From the NCBI GenBank assembly GCA_958299035.1, contig CATQJL010000001.1, positions 18,893,433 to 18,957,432 on the forward strand: DNA of 64,000 bases, read 5' to 3'. The notes under the pieces are model-generated. The model ran no database searches. It was not told where the DNA came from and worked only from the letters and a program-made list of their open reading frames with translations. This DNA comes from Cylicocyclus nassatus. Lineage: Eukaryota > Nematoda > Chromadorea > Rhabditida > Strongylidae. Positions 45,411-56,860 of the stretch are shown here, piece after piece (the stretch's first letter is position 1; the number at the start of each line of letters is the position of its first letter). The position numbers and the translations under genes were made by a program.

Positions 45411-46269
45411 TTAAGTTATGCGAATAGCACTGTTCCTAACAATTTCAATCTTCAAAAGCAAGCAGGCAAGTTTCCTGACAGCTGCGCGAGAAGTGCGGTC
45501 GAAGTTTTAAGCTTTTGCGACTCCGTTACTGTTGCCCATATCTCTGCAAAATACCCTGTACTCAAAAGAGACCGTGTTTTTCATGAGCAGCGTGGTTCGA
45601 AAAACTTTATGAGCAAAATCCAAACCAAGAACCAACATTTCGATCAAACCACTGGCGAGCTTCAGAGCGTAAAACGAAAAAAATCAAAAAAACCCGAACT
45701 TGTCCGAAAACTTGCTTATAGGGGTTATCTAATTCGCTGACTACGAAGCTCGTATCTGCTTAGCAAGATAGCTTCGCGTTCTAAGGCTATGACGGGTAGA
45801 GATGCGAGGAAAGATTTTACTATACTTCATCAGCCCTTCTACTTCCTCTGGAAAGAAGCCTTGTAGATTGTTGATTTGTTTTGACGAGCTGAACACAGTG
45901 CTGCTTCTCTATTCAGTATATCATTCTAAAGGGTATGGCGCTGCGTGATTCCCGCGATTTTTAAAATTCCTGAAATGTTGGGTATTCCCGGCCCGCAATG
46001 TTTGCGGAAGTTTTGCACATTCTGTGAGCGGACTCAGAATACTACCGTTTTGAAGCGAGATATGGCGAAGGCACTCGGATTCCGGCGCATTCGCTGCACT
46101 CCTACGCACTGTAGCGCACTGTAGGCATTTCGCTGGAGCGCGGCGACTTTTTTTGACGAATTGTGAGCGTTATTGTAATTGCTCGCATTTTTCAGGGAAG
46201 AAGCAGTAAAACTTTTCTGTTGAGGGAGAGTATGACTTAGCATTTTGTTTACAAAATCGATGCCAAAGC

Positions 46270-49200
46270 TCAGGGTCCGGTCTCTTCAGAAAGCACGTGG
46301 CTGGACCATCTTGTAGAGCTAGCTTTAGCTCAGATTAATGGAGTAGAGCAAATTACCGCTCACCCATTTCTACTGTAAAAATCACGGTAGGAAGCTTTAT
46401 TACACAGCGCCATTGTTAGGCCATTTGGTGAAAAATTTTTAAAAATTTTGGCTTGTGTAACATCGTTTTCAGACAAGCTGATTATTATTCAGCTTTTTAC
46501 AAAATTTGAGTTTTTTAGTGGTGTGATACGTTTTCTGAAAAACATTGGAAAAGAAGCTCTTACAATTTAACAAGAAATGCAAATCCCATATTAGGAAGCA
46601 GCGACTGTGATTATCGCATTATGAGAGATTTGGCTTGTGTATTTTTCTGCCAAGTCTACAAAATGGGTATAGAGCTTTTCCAAAGAATTCATGACAAGAG
46701 TCCTTGACAATTGAACAGTAGGCACAATTTTTGGGGGCACCGTGCATAAGCGGTGAAAATCAGTCTGTCTCTTTTGCTTTCGCAAACAAATAGGAGGAGA
46801 GCGGTAAAATGCTGTAAGAATAACCCATATGATCATATGAAATCTAGATAGCAGGAGATTTGAGATCAGGACATAGATACATATCTTTTCAAGATTCTCT
46901 TGATAAGACCACTGTTGTGAGTCCATTGCGTGCCAATAATCTTGCATTTCGGTTGTGATCATTTCCCGACGCTAGTATTCGCTGACTATCTATCACAACC
47001 TAAATGCAAGATCTTCATGCAACGACTTCACACTCATAAAATTCAGCGATTTTAGTTTCAAAAATCAAAATAGAAACCCACAGCGACCATCGCTGTGTTA
47101 ACTGGGCTTTGTGCAAGCAAACAGTAGTCTCAATTTTGGGGACCATGTTACATTAATACTTTTTTCCTTTATGTAATAACACACTTCCTGTGGCTCACAA
47201 AACTAATATTCTGTTGTTCGGAACTTTTTGTACCGCTCTCGATTGTAATCAAACATGTATACGTGTGCTCTACAAAGTTAATGAGGTATTTTTCGCTATT
47301 TTTGGCACCCCTGTTGAATCGTAATTGAAAGCACATCTTGCACTTTACAAGGTTAGCAAGTTAAAGTTCGCTTATACTTTGAGCGGGATCATGATTTTGT
47401 TCAATGTACAAAAGTAGCAACATGTGCACTCTTAATAGTCTTCACCTTCAAAAGGTTATGGTCTCTTTGTCCAGTTTGCCTGCTGGAACTGAAGAGGATT
47501 AATGAATGTGAAAGCTATTGTCAGGGCTCGGCATGAGCTGGCACCAAGAAAATTTTAAATTGAAGTCACCCTTAATCTTGAAAAATTCCTACGATGTCCC
47601 CCTTGACCCTAAATTCTAAACGAAAAAACTCTCGAAAACAAAATTTAAAAAACTTCGCAATGTGTCTTTTCGGCCACAAAAACGATATGCCCTTTGCTTT
47701 CTGTTCCAAAAACAATTTCCAGCATGACTCGGTGCCAGCTGCGCCGAACCCTGGCCATTGCCTACTGTAAGTAAAGAGAACATCTCAGTATATTCTAATC
47801 AAACGACGTATGTCATACTTGTCTTGATTTTTTGAGGAAAAATCAAAGACCCAGGTCAAATCGAAGCAAACAGATGGAAATCACTATTTAATCTCACGTA
47901 CGTATTATGTAGGTGGTAAAGTCATGCCTCAATATACTCTACATACGTCTTAAATAGAAATTTCAACGCTTCTTCATCTTTTGACACTAACTGCTCTTTT
48001 ATCCCCTCATCATGCCGCCAAAAAAGTGCTGTACCTAAATCTGCTTCCAGCAGAATTTCCTAGAACCCCAAAATTTGTTGAAGTGTTTAAAAAAGTTTAA
48101 AAAATCAGCGTCGCAATGCTTCTACGTTTTGTTTTTAGGATACACATTCCAGTAGTGGAATATGTGCGTCCATAGAACATCGATCACAATAGTTACGTTA
48201 TTGGCTTAGATGTGCCATTCTGGCTGCTTATTCAATTCCGAGCGATCACATATTAGGTTGTCCCGAAAGTTTTGTCGGTTTCTTTCATCGCTCACTAAAC
48301 CTCGCAGAACACCACTCCATAAACGGCCTAGGTGTCATTCTATTCATATTTTTATCCTCTTTCTTATAGCTGTATTTGTTCCCTGATCTTTTCCCCCTCT
48401 TTACAATGTTATCGCCATGGCTTTTTGAGCACCTCAGCAGTAGCGCCAAAACTTTCCTGATTTTTCAAAATTTTTATCTTGATATTTTCGATGAGCGCTA
48501 GTGATTGTCAAGTAGGGCAAACCTTTGGCTACATTGTGGCTATTCTAGATTACGTGGGTCACGTTTATCAAGTCCGTAATAATTATTTATTTGAGAAAAA
48601 CCGCGGCTTTTTGAACACGTTTTACCACGTAAAATTACCGAAAATTCCAAAAAGCTGATTTTTGAAGCAAATCAAAGTTGGTTATGTTGCATAAATGATG
48701 TTTAATAACAATCAAGTTTGAATTCGCAAAAGGTTGAAAAGCTATATGCTTTTGCTGTAATTGCGCGTTTCATGACTAAGCCAAAAATCGAGACCTTAGA
48801 AGAAATAATTTTTGAAGAAAATCAGCAAATTAGGAGAATCTAAAAATACCATCTTATAGCCCGAGAGTTGCTCTATTTGACCCATACTTGATCTTTTTCG
48901 AAACTTTGTAACAGAATTTTCAAAAATTAGCTCAACTTTGAGCAGATAAAATTAACAGCTGGAGGATTTCGGCATTTACCAAAGAAAGCATACAACATTA
49001 TGACATGAAAGTGCGTCCATAAGAAAGAGAAGGAAAAGCTGCATGGAATGCATGTTGAAACTCACTCAGGTCTTTATTGTGCGTGGTTTTACAGTGGTCT
49101 GAAAAAAACCGACAAAACTTTCAGGACAACCTAATATATTCTATTTATAACTTGTTACTTACCGCAAAATGGGGAATTGAAGTAATAAAAAATTTTTTTG

Positions 49201-49330
49201 AGATCTTGAATCTAAACTTGAAGGATCTCGACCCTTTTTACCGATGTCCCCCTTTAAATTTTTTTTTCTATAAAATTGTACATGGTTAAGATTTATTAGT
49301 ATCACAATCCCGTATCCTTAAGCTACCAGT
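46270..49330. repeat. Dispersed repeat, copy A (partner 62000-63820)
   Basis: In the same orientation as 62000-63820, blocks match in order: CGGTAGGAAG, TTGTTCGGAAYTTTTTGTAC, GTAATCAAACATGTATACGT, GTTAAAGTTCGCTTATACTT, GAGGATYAATGAATGTGAAA, GATACACATTCCAG and TGAGATCTTGAATCTAAACT. Copy A contains the mariner-type element 48253-49134; copy B does not. The left part resembles the CAGGGTGTCCC-family arm. No protein recognised. Confidence 0.75.
48253..49134. mobile_element. mariner-type non-autonomous element
   Basis: The ends TTAGGTTGTCCCGAAAGTTT and AAACTTTCAGGACAACCTAA are inverted, with TA on both sides (48251-48252 and 49135-49136). The terminal repeat runs through TTTGTCGGTTT. 882 bp with no transposase. 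The partner repeat at about 63570 shows the empty site. Confidence 0.9.
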
Positions 49331-51472
49331 TTTTTCTTCTCTTGCCTGGTTAATCGAAATAGACGATCCATAAAAGTTTTACTGACTTTCGTGGTTTCTA
49401 AAAGTTCGGAGATCTATAACCTGCCGTTTCCGCACAACTTTGTTGATCCCAATGAGCTGGCTTGTGCGATTCATTCAACGTCTCTTTTGCTTCAAAACTT
49501 TATCCTTTGAACATGATGACATGCTATTGTCCAGCTATTGTCCATACAATAGCTTTTCTTTCCCGAAAAGTGCTTTTGAATTTAATAATGAGTTGTGCGG
49601 GCTTTGCACCTTCAATTACATATAGTTCTGACAGTTTTTTTAGAGTCTGTCAACATTCCTATCGCGGCAGACACTTGCCATGAGGCCATAAAAAAAGATA
49701 TTTGGGTCTTCTTAAGAACTGTATACTTTCGCCAGACATTTTAAAGAATTTGTTAGTCTGAGGTTGATTGTATATGGCTTCATTTGCATGAAATACAAAA
49801 AAAGTTCACCATTACGTTTTTTGCACAAATTCAAAATTGGAGCGTTTTCTTTTACGCTGATGTGCGCGGAAAGAATCTCAGAATGTAGAAAGCAATACAC
49901 CACTTCATCGAGGAACACGTTTTCGTGTTAAATCAACTTTACCAGTAGTTTTGAGCATGAGTTGTTCTTTGATTCACCTCTCTACAAATTCCTATTCCTA
50001 CTGTACAAGGCAACTAACTGGTCGTGCTCTCCTTGGAGCAGACTTTTAGCATGAAATGCATTTTTTGGAAAAATGTCGAGATTGTTTGAATAATGAACAT
50101 AACTTTGTGCTAGGGGAACAACATTATTGCAATTACGGAGAGAGCTTCTAGATTGCTCTCACACGTATTCGAACGTAGAAACAATCATGGATCAAGTCAC
50201 GTTTTTGTTTTTATCAACGTAAAAGATTTTGACTGGAGAAGCTCAAGAAGTTTCCATATGTTCAAAGCTTGGTCTATGGTCTATCATCTTCTGCACTCCG
50301 CAATATCAACCATTGTAGGTTGTTGAAATACGTGTAAATGGAAATGAACAGCATTTTTGGTCTGAATCAACACTTCGGTGTCAATCAGAAGTTTGCGTTA
50401 AAAGTCACTGGCACTGTCAGCCAAAAAAAAGAACTACGCAAATAGTACTACAGCTATTTATAGCTGTTATTATATCCGTTTTCGTAGCTCACTTCCACAC
50501 CCCAGAATGCTGTTGAAGAGATCGTAATCGTCATCATCGTCATAATCCTTGTCCAAAGATATCCACATGCAAAAACTTTTTCCTAAGAAAAATATATCAC
50601 AATATTAAAATCAAAAATGAGATCAAATTTCGTGAAAGCTTTTGGCATGTTTTGCGGCCAAAGATCAAATAAATGTTTGAGAGATTTTCTTTATCAACTA
50701 AATTGTGAATTCAACCTTTTCAAAATTTTTGTGAAGGCCGTGGCCAGCTCTTCTCTGTAAATTTATTGCCACTCCTGCTCCCAAAAATATTTTTAGGATC
50801 CCTCTAATAGCCATGTTATTTACAAATGGTAGGCAAGAGACGCACATCCTTGTTCACATATCCAATATACAATCAGACTCTATTGCATTCAAATTTGCAC
50901 GTTTTGAATGTAACTCAAAAATCCTGTGTAAAGCCATAGCTTCAAAGCTTTGCTTCTGAAAATTTATATAGGTTACGAATTCTGTAAAATTGTAGATTTG
51001 CGTGAATGCTTGCAGTCTAGATGAGTTTTGCAGGGTTTAATGATGTCCCTTACATTTTTCATACAACCACCAAGCCAAGCAGATTCCAATTAATCGAACA
51101 TTAAATCGATAAAAGGACAAAAGTCTCAATTTTTTGCCATTTTCAGAGTGTAAACCTTTCTCGAATGCTACTTCAAAGTCTTTGAACACAAAGCAAATCA
51201 AGTTTTGATTGAAACTACTCTATTTTTAGTAGTGCTTTGAATTTTGCTCATTCTTTGAAGTCAGTCCATTGGCCTTTTTAGCTAATCGATGCCTACGAAA
51301 AGCAAATGCGATCAAAAGTAGAACAGCCACTAGCTTATTTGCACATGGCAAAGGACTGAGAAAAAAATGTTCCACTGACTTGAATTTTGGATTTTTTCAG
51401 TGGATATCCTGGAGTGAACAAATAATTCCAGAGCTTTTGCCATGAAAACATCGTTGCGATTGACTTTTGCTT
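49331..51472. other. No recognisable gene or element
   Basis: AT-rich, stop-dense. I see no conserved motif, inverted repeat or duplication that I can define. Confidence 0.55.
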
Positions 51473-51474
51473 TA

Positions 51475-52489
51475 TTAGGTCGGTGCAAAAGTTTTGTCAG
51501 TTTTTTCAATCCATCGGCAAACACGCTAGAATGAAGATAAACAATCACTTCAAAATGTTCCGATGCAGAATTTCTTCCTCTTTCCATTGGCTAAACTCCC
51601 ATTGTGTTGCCTTGAAAGACTGATGAGATGTTCGCTGACAATTGCAACCATTCGTTTTACCATGTCCATATTTTACTAATTTTCAAAATTTTCATATGAG
51701 ACTTTCGGAGGAGCAATGATAACCATCAGATAGGGCAAACCTTTTGCCAACTTACGCAATTTTTTCTTCTTTTCAGCTGCTTTTTTGAGATTTTTGCTAA
51801 GTAATTTTCTAAAAGTCTTGTGTTTTGGAAAATCGCATAACTTGTTATTGAACTAAACACTGCAAAACCTGCAGAATGCTGAGGTTTCAACACTCGATTA
51901 TTACTACCGCTACCACTACAGAGTAAATGAGCGATTTTCGCTTCAAATTACGAAGATTTTGAAACATAGGTTACGTCACTGCGCACTCCTGAAATTGAGA
52001 AATACAGCGGTTTTCCCCACAAATTTCGCCTGTCTCAGCAAAAAAGACAAGAAGAAAGGAGGAGAAAAAGTTGCATCGAATGGTGACTGAAGTGTTCAAC
52101 ATTCAATGTTCTACGAGGTTAGAATAGGCTGAATGTAAAATTTGGTTACTTCAAAAAATGAATCGTAGAAATTCTGAAAGACAAGTCATAGGGCTACAAA
52201 AAATTGCTTCTGTTAGCAAAAGGTTTGCACTATCTGATAGTTATTAGGGCTCCTCCGAAAATGTCATACAAAAATTTTGAAAATTAGTGAAACTTGAACA
52301 TGGTGAAAACGAATGGTTGCAATTGTCAGCGAATATCTCATCAGTCTTTCAAGTAAACACAATGGGAGTTTAGCCCTAGAAAGAAAAAGAAATTCTGCAT
52401 TGGATATATTTCAAAGTGATGGTTCTTCTTTATTCCAGCGTGTTTGCCGATAGATTGAAAAAACTGACGAAACATTTGCACCGACCTAA
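51475..52489. mobile_element. mariner-type element with ~280-bp inverted repeats
   Basis: The ends TTAGGTCGGTGCAAAAGTTT and AAACATTTGCACCGACCTAA are inverted and flanked by TA. The arms (51475-51760, 52200-52489) match through GAATTTCTTYYTCTTTC, CTGATGAGAT and GGCAAACCTTTT. The interior of about 440 bp is non-coding. The terminal sequence differs from 48253-49134, so it is a separate subfamily. Confidence 0.9.
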
Positions 52490-52712
52490 TATATCGCAAA
52501 CAACAAAGGTTCAAAATAGAGAAAAAAGTCAGAGAGAAGGTTCTCAAAAGTACTGGAATACTATTAAATTGAAACACCGACGCCTACGATGGTCATTAAC
52601 ACGTTGACGAAAACGCACATTTTTTGTTGTCTGCCTTGAGGACAATGCCTTTCACGAAAAAGTCGAAAGTTTTTGGCTAAAATCACGCCGATCGTCATCT
52701 ATACTATACCTA

Positions 52713-53721
52713 AGGAGGGGACGCAGGAGTTCCTAGCACCTCCATTCGCACCAGCATTCACACTCCAGAAGGCTCCCTGCACCTTCGCGCAAAGGTCAAG
52801 GTCCGCCCATCGCTCTATTCCTTTACCGGTCTCATTCGGAGCCTGAGCGGTGCGGGAATAACATACACGTGCAAAGGCGAAGAATCATGACATGCAAATT
52901 CGTGCAAAATCGTCCTCGCAATGCAAATTCCCGTTATTATTGAAAATTATAAGTAAAAACACTTTAACATACCTGCAAAGGCCCTTTGCGCAAAGGTCAA
53001 GGTCCGCCCATCGCTCTATTCCTTTACCAGTCTCATTCGGAGCCTGAGCGGTGCGGGAATAACATACACGTGCAAAGGCGAAGAATCATGACATGCAAAT
53101 TCGTGCAAAATCGTCCTCGCAATGCAAATTCCCGTTATTATTGAAAATTATAAGTAAAAACACTTTAACATACCTGCAAAGGCCTTACAGTACTCTCGAA
53201 GTAGGCAATGATTGATATTTTTGGTACAATTTTCTCTGCAAAGGAATATTTTTTACAGTTTTTGTCTCTATAATAGCATCGTTTGGCATGCAATTAGAAT
53301 CTACAAAATTTGAGCGGATATTTAGCCCTAAATTTTTTTTTGCAAAAATAGTACCAAACACGCAGGCTTGGCACAGGTGGCTTGTAAGCAAGCTGGATAT
53401 CGGTTTTAAAACAGAACGCAGAGGGGTATCGTCTTTGTGGCCGAAAAGACACAAAATTTGCGAAGTTTTTATCTTCTTTTTTTAGTCGACGTTTCGTTTT
53501 TGAGGGCTTTAGGTTTAGAGCTCATGAACTCGAGCAAAACACTTTCTATCCTTCGTCATTCATCCAGAACATTTGAGAAGTATCCCTCAAACCTGCACAA
53601 TGAGACCAGCTAGTGGGCGGGGCAAATGGGCGGAGCCGTCTAAAAGTGCGAGGCGCCTTGGAAGTGCTAAGTACCCCTGCAAGGAAAGGCGGCGAGGCTT
53701 TGGGAACTCCTGGACCGCCGC
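52713..53721. mobile_element. Mutator-like element, copy B
   Basis: CTATACCTA flanks both sides (52704-52712 and 53722-53730), a 9-bp target duplication. Both ends match copy A (11626-14758): left GGGGACGCAGGAGTTCCTA; right blocks GTGGGCGGGGCAAATGGGCG and GTGCTAAGTACCCCTGCAAG, ending CCGCCGC. The interior includes a 200-bp tandem duplication. No transposase recognised. Confidence 0.8.
52786..53185. repeat. 200-bp tandem duplication in Mutator-like copy B
   Basis: The block from GCGCAAAGGTCAAGGTCCGC to ACATACCTGCAAAGGCC is repeated 200 bp downstream with only about one difference seen (TTACCGGTC against TTACCAGTC). Copy A has it once, so the duplication is specific to copy B and recent. Confidence 0.9.
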
Positions 53722-53730
53722 CTATACCTA

Positions 53731-54179
53731 CACATATTCTAGAAAGCAGTCAAGCGACGTCAAATCATCCTTTAGGCCATAGTTAAACAAAACTCGTGAA
53801 ACGAATGTACCCGATAATTGCAATCATTTCAAAAAAATTTAAGCCGTCAGTCACAGCCGCCGGTCACATTGTCCCACATGGCATTCATTGCATGACCCAC
53901 CATTTGAGTCACGTTGTCGTTAATGTATTTAAGTTAGCGCTCATAGAACCACACGTCCCGCAAGCTTTCCAGTTCCTCCACCAGGAAGGTGTTGACGTAA
54001 TTACTGAAAAGAACAGTCAACAATTATTGATAGGCTACGATTTCCAACTCAGCCAAAGGAGATTTCCTTTGCACTTGGCAAGAAGCCGAGATTCTACTAA
54101 GAGGAGAAGTAAGTGCGCTACTTCTGCACTTCGACTGTTTCTGAAGGAACTGAAAAGACAGAATGCGAGCTCTTTGATA
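53731..54179. other. Unassigned
   Basis: A 138-codon frame on the plus strand (53796-54212) shows no known domain. The minus strand has TTTTCAG before a short open stretch (54014 downward) faintly like a Tc1-type transposase tail, too weak to call. Confidence 0.4.
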
Positions 54180-54852
54180 TCTTATATCCGTATGCACGTA
54201 CATCCCCGCTAGGGAAGGGAGGGGATCTGAAAGGGGATGCGTCATACGTCATACGCCATAGGTCGTCGTCTTCTTCTTTTTCTTCTCCTTCTTCTTTCTC
54301 TGTTTTGCTTATGAAAGCCCTCATAGACTTACACCTGCACATAATGGATAACAGGTTACTACCATAAAGATTGCAATTTTGTGTGATCCCCTGGGAATTC
54401 CCAGGGGTTTCCCATGGGTTCATTTCATTTCCAAAGTGATTTATTTTCTGAGAAGTCAATCCTGAGAATGAAAATGCTGTAAAATTGTACTGAGGATATG
54501 CTACAGCACTGCCAAGAATGTTTTCGACAGGAGAAATAGAACCTGAAGATTGTGAACTTTTCGATAATCCCTAGCTCCGAGCAGTCGTTCATCAGATTTC
54601 GATATCGTGAGGAGATTCTACTTATTTCTACTACAAACATGTTTAGCAATGCCGTAGTATGTAAAACAATCCTGTATGACAGTAACCTGGCAACCATAAT
54701 GTGTAGGTATAAGGGTATGATAATTCATAAACAAGATAGAGAATGAAGAAGAAAGATACCTAGAGCAGCGAGATATAACGCATCTCCTCTCAGATCCTCT
54801 CTCCTCCCCAGCGGGGATGTACGTGCGTACGGGCCTTAGAGTAATCACTGAT
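54180..54852. repeat. Inverted repeat, ~190-bp diverged arms
   Basis: GCACGTACATCCCCGCTAGG, GGATCTGA and GGGGATGCGT on the left (54192-54242) are inverted at 54780-54832. Diverged homology continues inward to GGTTACT(A/G) at about 54354 and 54688. Two short blocks (CGTCATA) are tandem at 54240-54252. Confidence 0.65.
54388..54407. repeat. Perfect 20-bp palindrome
   Basis: CCCCTGGGAATTCCCAGGGG is its own reverse complement. Its centre GGGAATTCCC also fits the NF-kB/Rel consensus, but one site in repeat DNA is no evidence of use. Confidence 0.9.
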
Positions 54853-54899
54853 TCTTGTAAATCGCAGCATATGTGCACTACTCAATCACTTATCAAAAA

Positions 54900-55550
54900 A
54901 GACGTGAGGACTGAAATTTAAATGAGCTACTGCAAGAAATTGCAGCTGTTTTGTTTTCGTTCTTTTTCATTCGATTGTAATTGTTTTCGTAAGAAACTGC
55001 TAGAATCAAGGATACTCGTCATTAAAGGTGACATATGCCATGTGCAAGCACTACCAAGAGATTTTTGCAAGAAAAGTAGACGTCCGATGTGTACATAATG
55101 TATTAGAGCATTTATCTCATTCAGATAGCTTCGCTGAATTGCACCAAAAGTGTTTGGTGGAAAAATGTAGTTTGTTACAGCGAATCATAGGTCGTTTTTT
55201 AAACATTCAAGATATAATATAAGGCTTGTGTTTTATGGAGAGAGCCATGACATGGTCATTGTCTTGAAAGCTCTAAAACATGGAAGACCTGCCTGTTCGA
55301 ATTGCTTGTGCTTCCGCTTTGAGAAAAAAGAACCTAAGAACTTTGGCGCTCAAAAAGTTGATGTCCGCGGCATTGTAGTGCGTATATTTACCATCTTTTT
55401 ATGACAAAAGTTTTCTGTAGCTTTTACTCCATGTCCTCTTGAAAAGCTCTACTACCACTTGCATTCAGATTATCTTTTCCTCAATATTTTTTCATAAAAG
55501 TAAACAGTGGGAAAAGATTGCTTTGTCCGCAACAATCTGGCTGTCACTGT
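54900..55550. mobile_element. Fragments of the CAGTGACCGCC fold-back family
   Basis: GCAAGCACTACCAAGAGATTTT and CGTCCGATG (55046-55090) resemble 21778-21838. CTTGAAAAGCTCT...TTGCATTCAG and TTGTCCGCAACAATCTGGCT (55438-55545) resemble the right arm and end of the element at 20514-22339. Confidence 0.5.
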
Positions 55551-55639
55551 ACATGGAAATGTGTATGTATATAAACATACACATTAAATTACTCATACAT
55601 ATGCGTACACACATACATACATATAGCGCGAAATGAAAA

Positions 55640-55848
55640 TCACATATATCATTGTTGGTTACCTTTCTTCCTCACTGAGGAGTTCCGGCTATTAATAATA
55701 CAAAGATATGAACGAAACATGGTTTTTATTAAAAGCATGGAGCTGAAAGGTGCTAAGTTGCTAGATAGCGAATCATTCATTTACCACACTGAAAAGTCAC
55801 TGGGAACTAAAAGTGTTAAAATAGTGGATTGGCAAAATGGATCCTAAT
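55640..55848. repeat. Fragment of the 37.8/60.3-kb dispersed repeat
   Basis: GTTACCTTTCTTCCTCACTGAGG and AAAAGCATGGAGCTGAAAGG match the starts of the repeats at 37802 and 60260 in order. Confidence 0.5.
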
Positions 55849-56081
55849 CAGATTTTGGTAGTGTTAGGTAGTAGACTCCCCCACCCCCCCCCCCTCGAAT
55901 TCATGCGGTGTGTCCTAAAAAGCGCTTCAAAACTCTCCACCAATGACGCCCACTCAGTGTAAATGGGCGGGGCTGGCGGAGATTTGAAGCGCATTTTCAG
56001 GTCAGCGCATGAATTAGAGGATGGAGGGGAGGGGTACGGCGTACTTGGGGAGTCTACTACCTAACGTGATTAAAATCAGAC
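55849..56081. mobile_element. Miniature inverted-repeat element
   Basis: GTTAGGTAGTAGACTCCCC near the left end is exactly inverted near the right. Pairing continues inward (AATTCATGCG; AAAAGCGCTTCAAA; TCTCC), giving arms of about 100 bp. A run of 11 C (55884-55894) interrupts the left arm. Boundaries are approximate. Confidence 0.75.
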
Positions 56082-56129
56082 TGGGGTCCATTTTCTCGAT
56101 CCACTGCTTTCAATCAAATTCGACCCCTT

Positions 56130-56860
56130 TTTTGAGAGCATTCGTTGCAATTTGCAATAATCTACAATTTACGTATCTATCCTCAAATAGAAAACTGACC
56201 AAAAGTTGCATATTTGAATAAGGTCAATTGTGTTTGATCCAAAAATAGAGCTGGAAAATGCCAACTTACCCTATTTTCAGGTGTAGAAGCCCGCACCCTT
56301 TTTGCTCTAAACGCGAGCAGAACCATCGTGCTGCCGCGCATATGTCTCGCGAAGCGGTCGCCTTATCGCATACTGCTCCCACTTAACGCGCTCCATGATG
56401 ACAGTCAGTATTTTGGCGTGTTCGCCTTTAGAGTGAAAAGGGTGCGGCTTATACACCTGAAAATAGGGTACTAATTTTACAAAGCGAATTGTTCATTTGT
56501 TACATTCAAAAGCCAGTCATCGAAAAATGGGAGTGTTGACTGAAAATTAGTCCCTTCTTGAGAACTTCTGTTGCAATTTACGATGATCTTTGACTTATAC
56601 ATCCATCCTCGAATAGAAAAACTGGCCCAAAGTTGCATGTTTGAATAAGGTCAACTGTGTTCGATCCAAAAATAGAGCTGAAAATTGTTAGCTTACTGAT
56701 TTTACAGAGCAAACTGTTCACATAACACATTTAAAAGTTAGTCAAAAATGAAGTATTGATTGAAAAATTAGTCCCTTTTTGAGAACTTTTGCTGTAATTT
56801 GCGATAATCATTGATTTATGCATCTATCCTTGAATAGAAAAACTGGATTAGTGCCACGCC
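56130..56860. repeat. Tandem repeat, ~225-bp unit, 2.3 copies
   Basis: The unit begins TTTGAGA(G/A)C(A/T)TT and includes TTGCAATTTRCRATRATC, ATCCTYRAATAGAAAAACTG and AGTTGCATRTTTGAATAAGG. Copy 1 (56130-56560) is lengthened by the 200-bp element at 56269. Copy 2 is 56561-56785, and the third breaks off near 56860. Confidence 0.8.
56269..56468. mobile_element. Small TA-type element (CCCTATTTTCAG family), copy 2
   Basis: CCCTATTTTCAGGTGTA and TACACCTGAAAATAGGG form perfect 17-bp terminal repeats, with TA on both sides. 200 bp. The adjacent tandem unit shows the empty site at 56694-56695. The interior matches 41084-41284. Confidence 0.9.

Larger units (their letters stand above)
40865..46160. 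repeat. 5.3-kb inverted duplication
   Basis: The arms converge near 44040. Matching blocks, left to right against the inverse of the right arm: 40870-41010 with 46020-46155 (CCATATCTCGCTTCA); 41490-42260 with 45420-45990 (CAGCTCGTCAAA; GAAGCTCGCCAGTGGTTTG; GTAACGGAGT); 42263-42408 and 42611-42710 with 44795-45000 (TGCTTTGATATTCAGTTAA); and 43652-43800 with 44280-44388 (GGAACTTACCTACCCGA). Unequal arm length is largely explained by later insertions: 41084-41284, 42409-42610 and 42714-43647 on the left; 44393-44789 and 45005-45410 on the right. Left-arm 41030-41465 has no counterpart on the right. No coding function seen. Confidence 0.82.

Noticed and set aside
40865..46160. Assembly artefact as the cause of the palindrome
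   Set aside because: The arms differ by substitutions and carry different, properly bounded insertions, which a simple inverted misassembly would not give.
53796..54212. 138-codon ORF, or a Tc1-type transposase tail on the minus strand
   Set aside because: The plus frame has no known domain. The minus-strand likeness (TTTTCAG followed by a short open stretch) rests on a few residues and is interrupted by stops.
54388..54407. NF-kB/Rel binding site
   Set aside because: The palindrome fits the consensus, but it is a single site in repeat DNA with no nearby gene.
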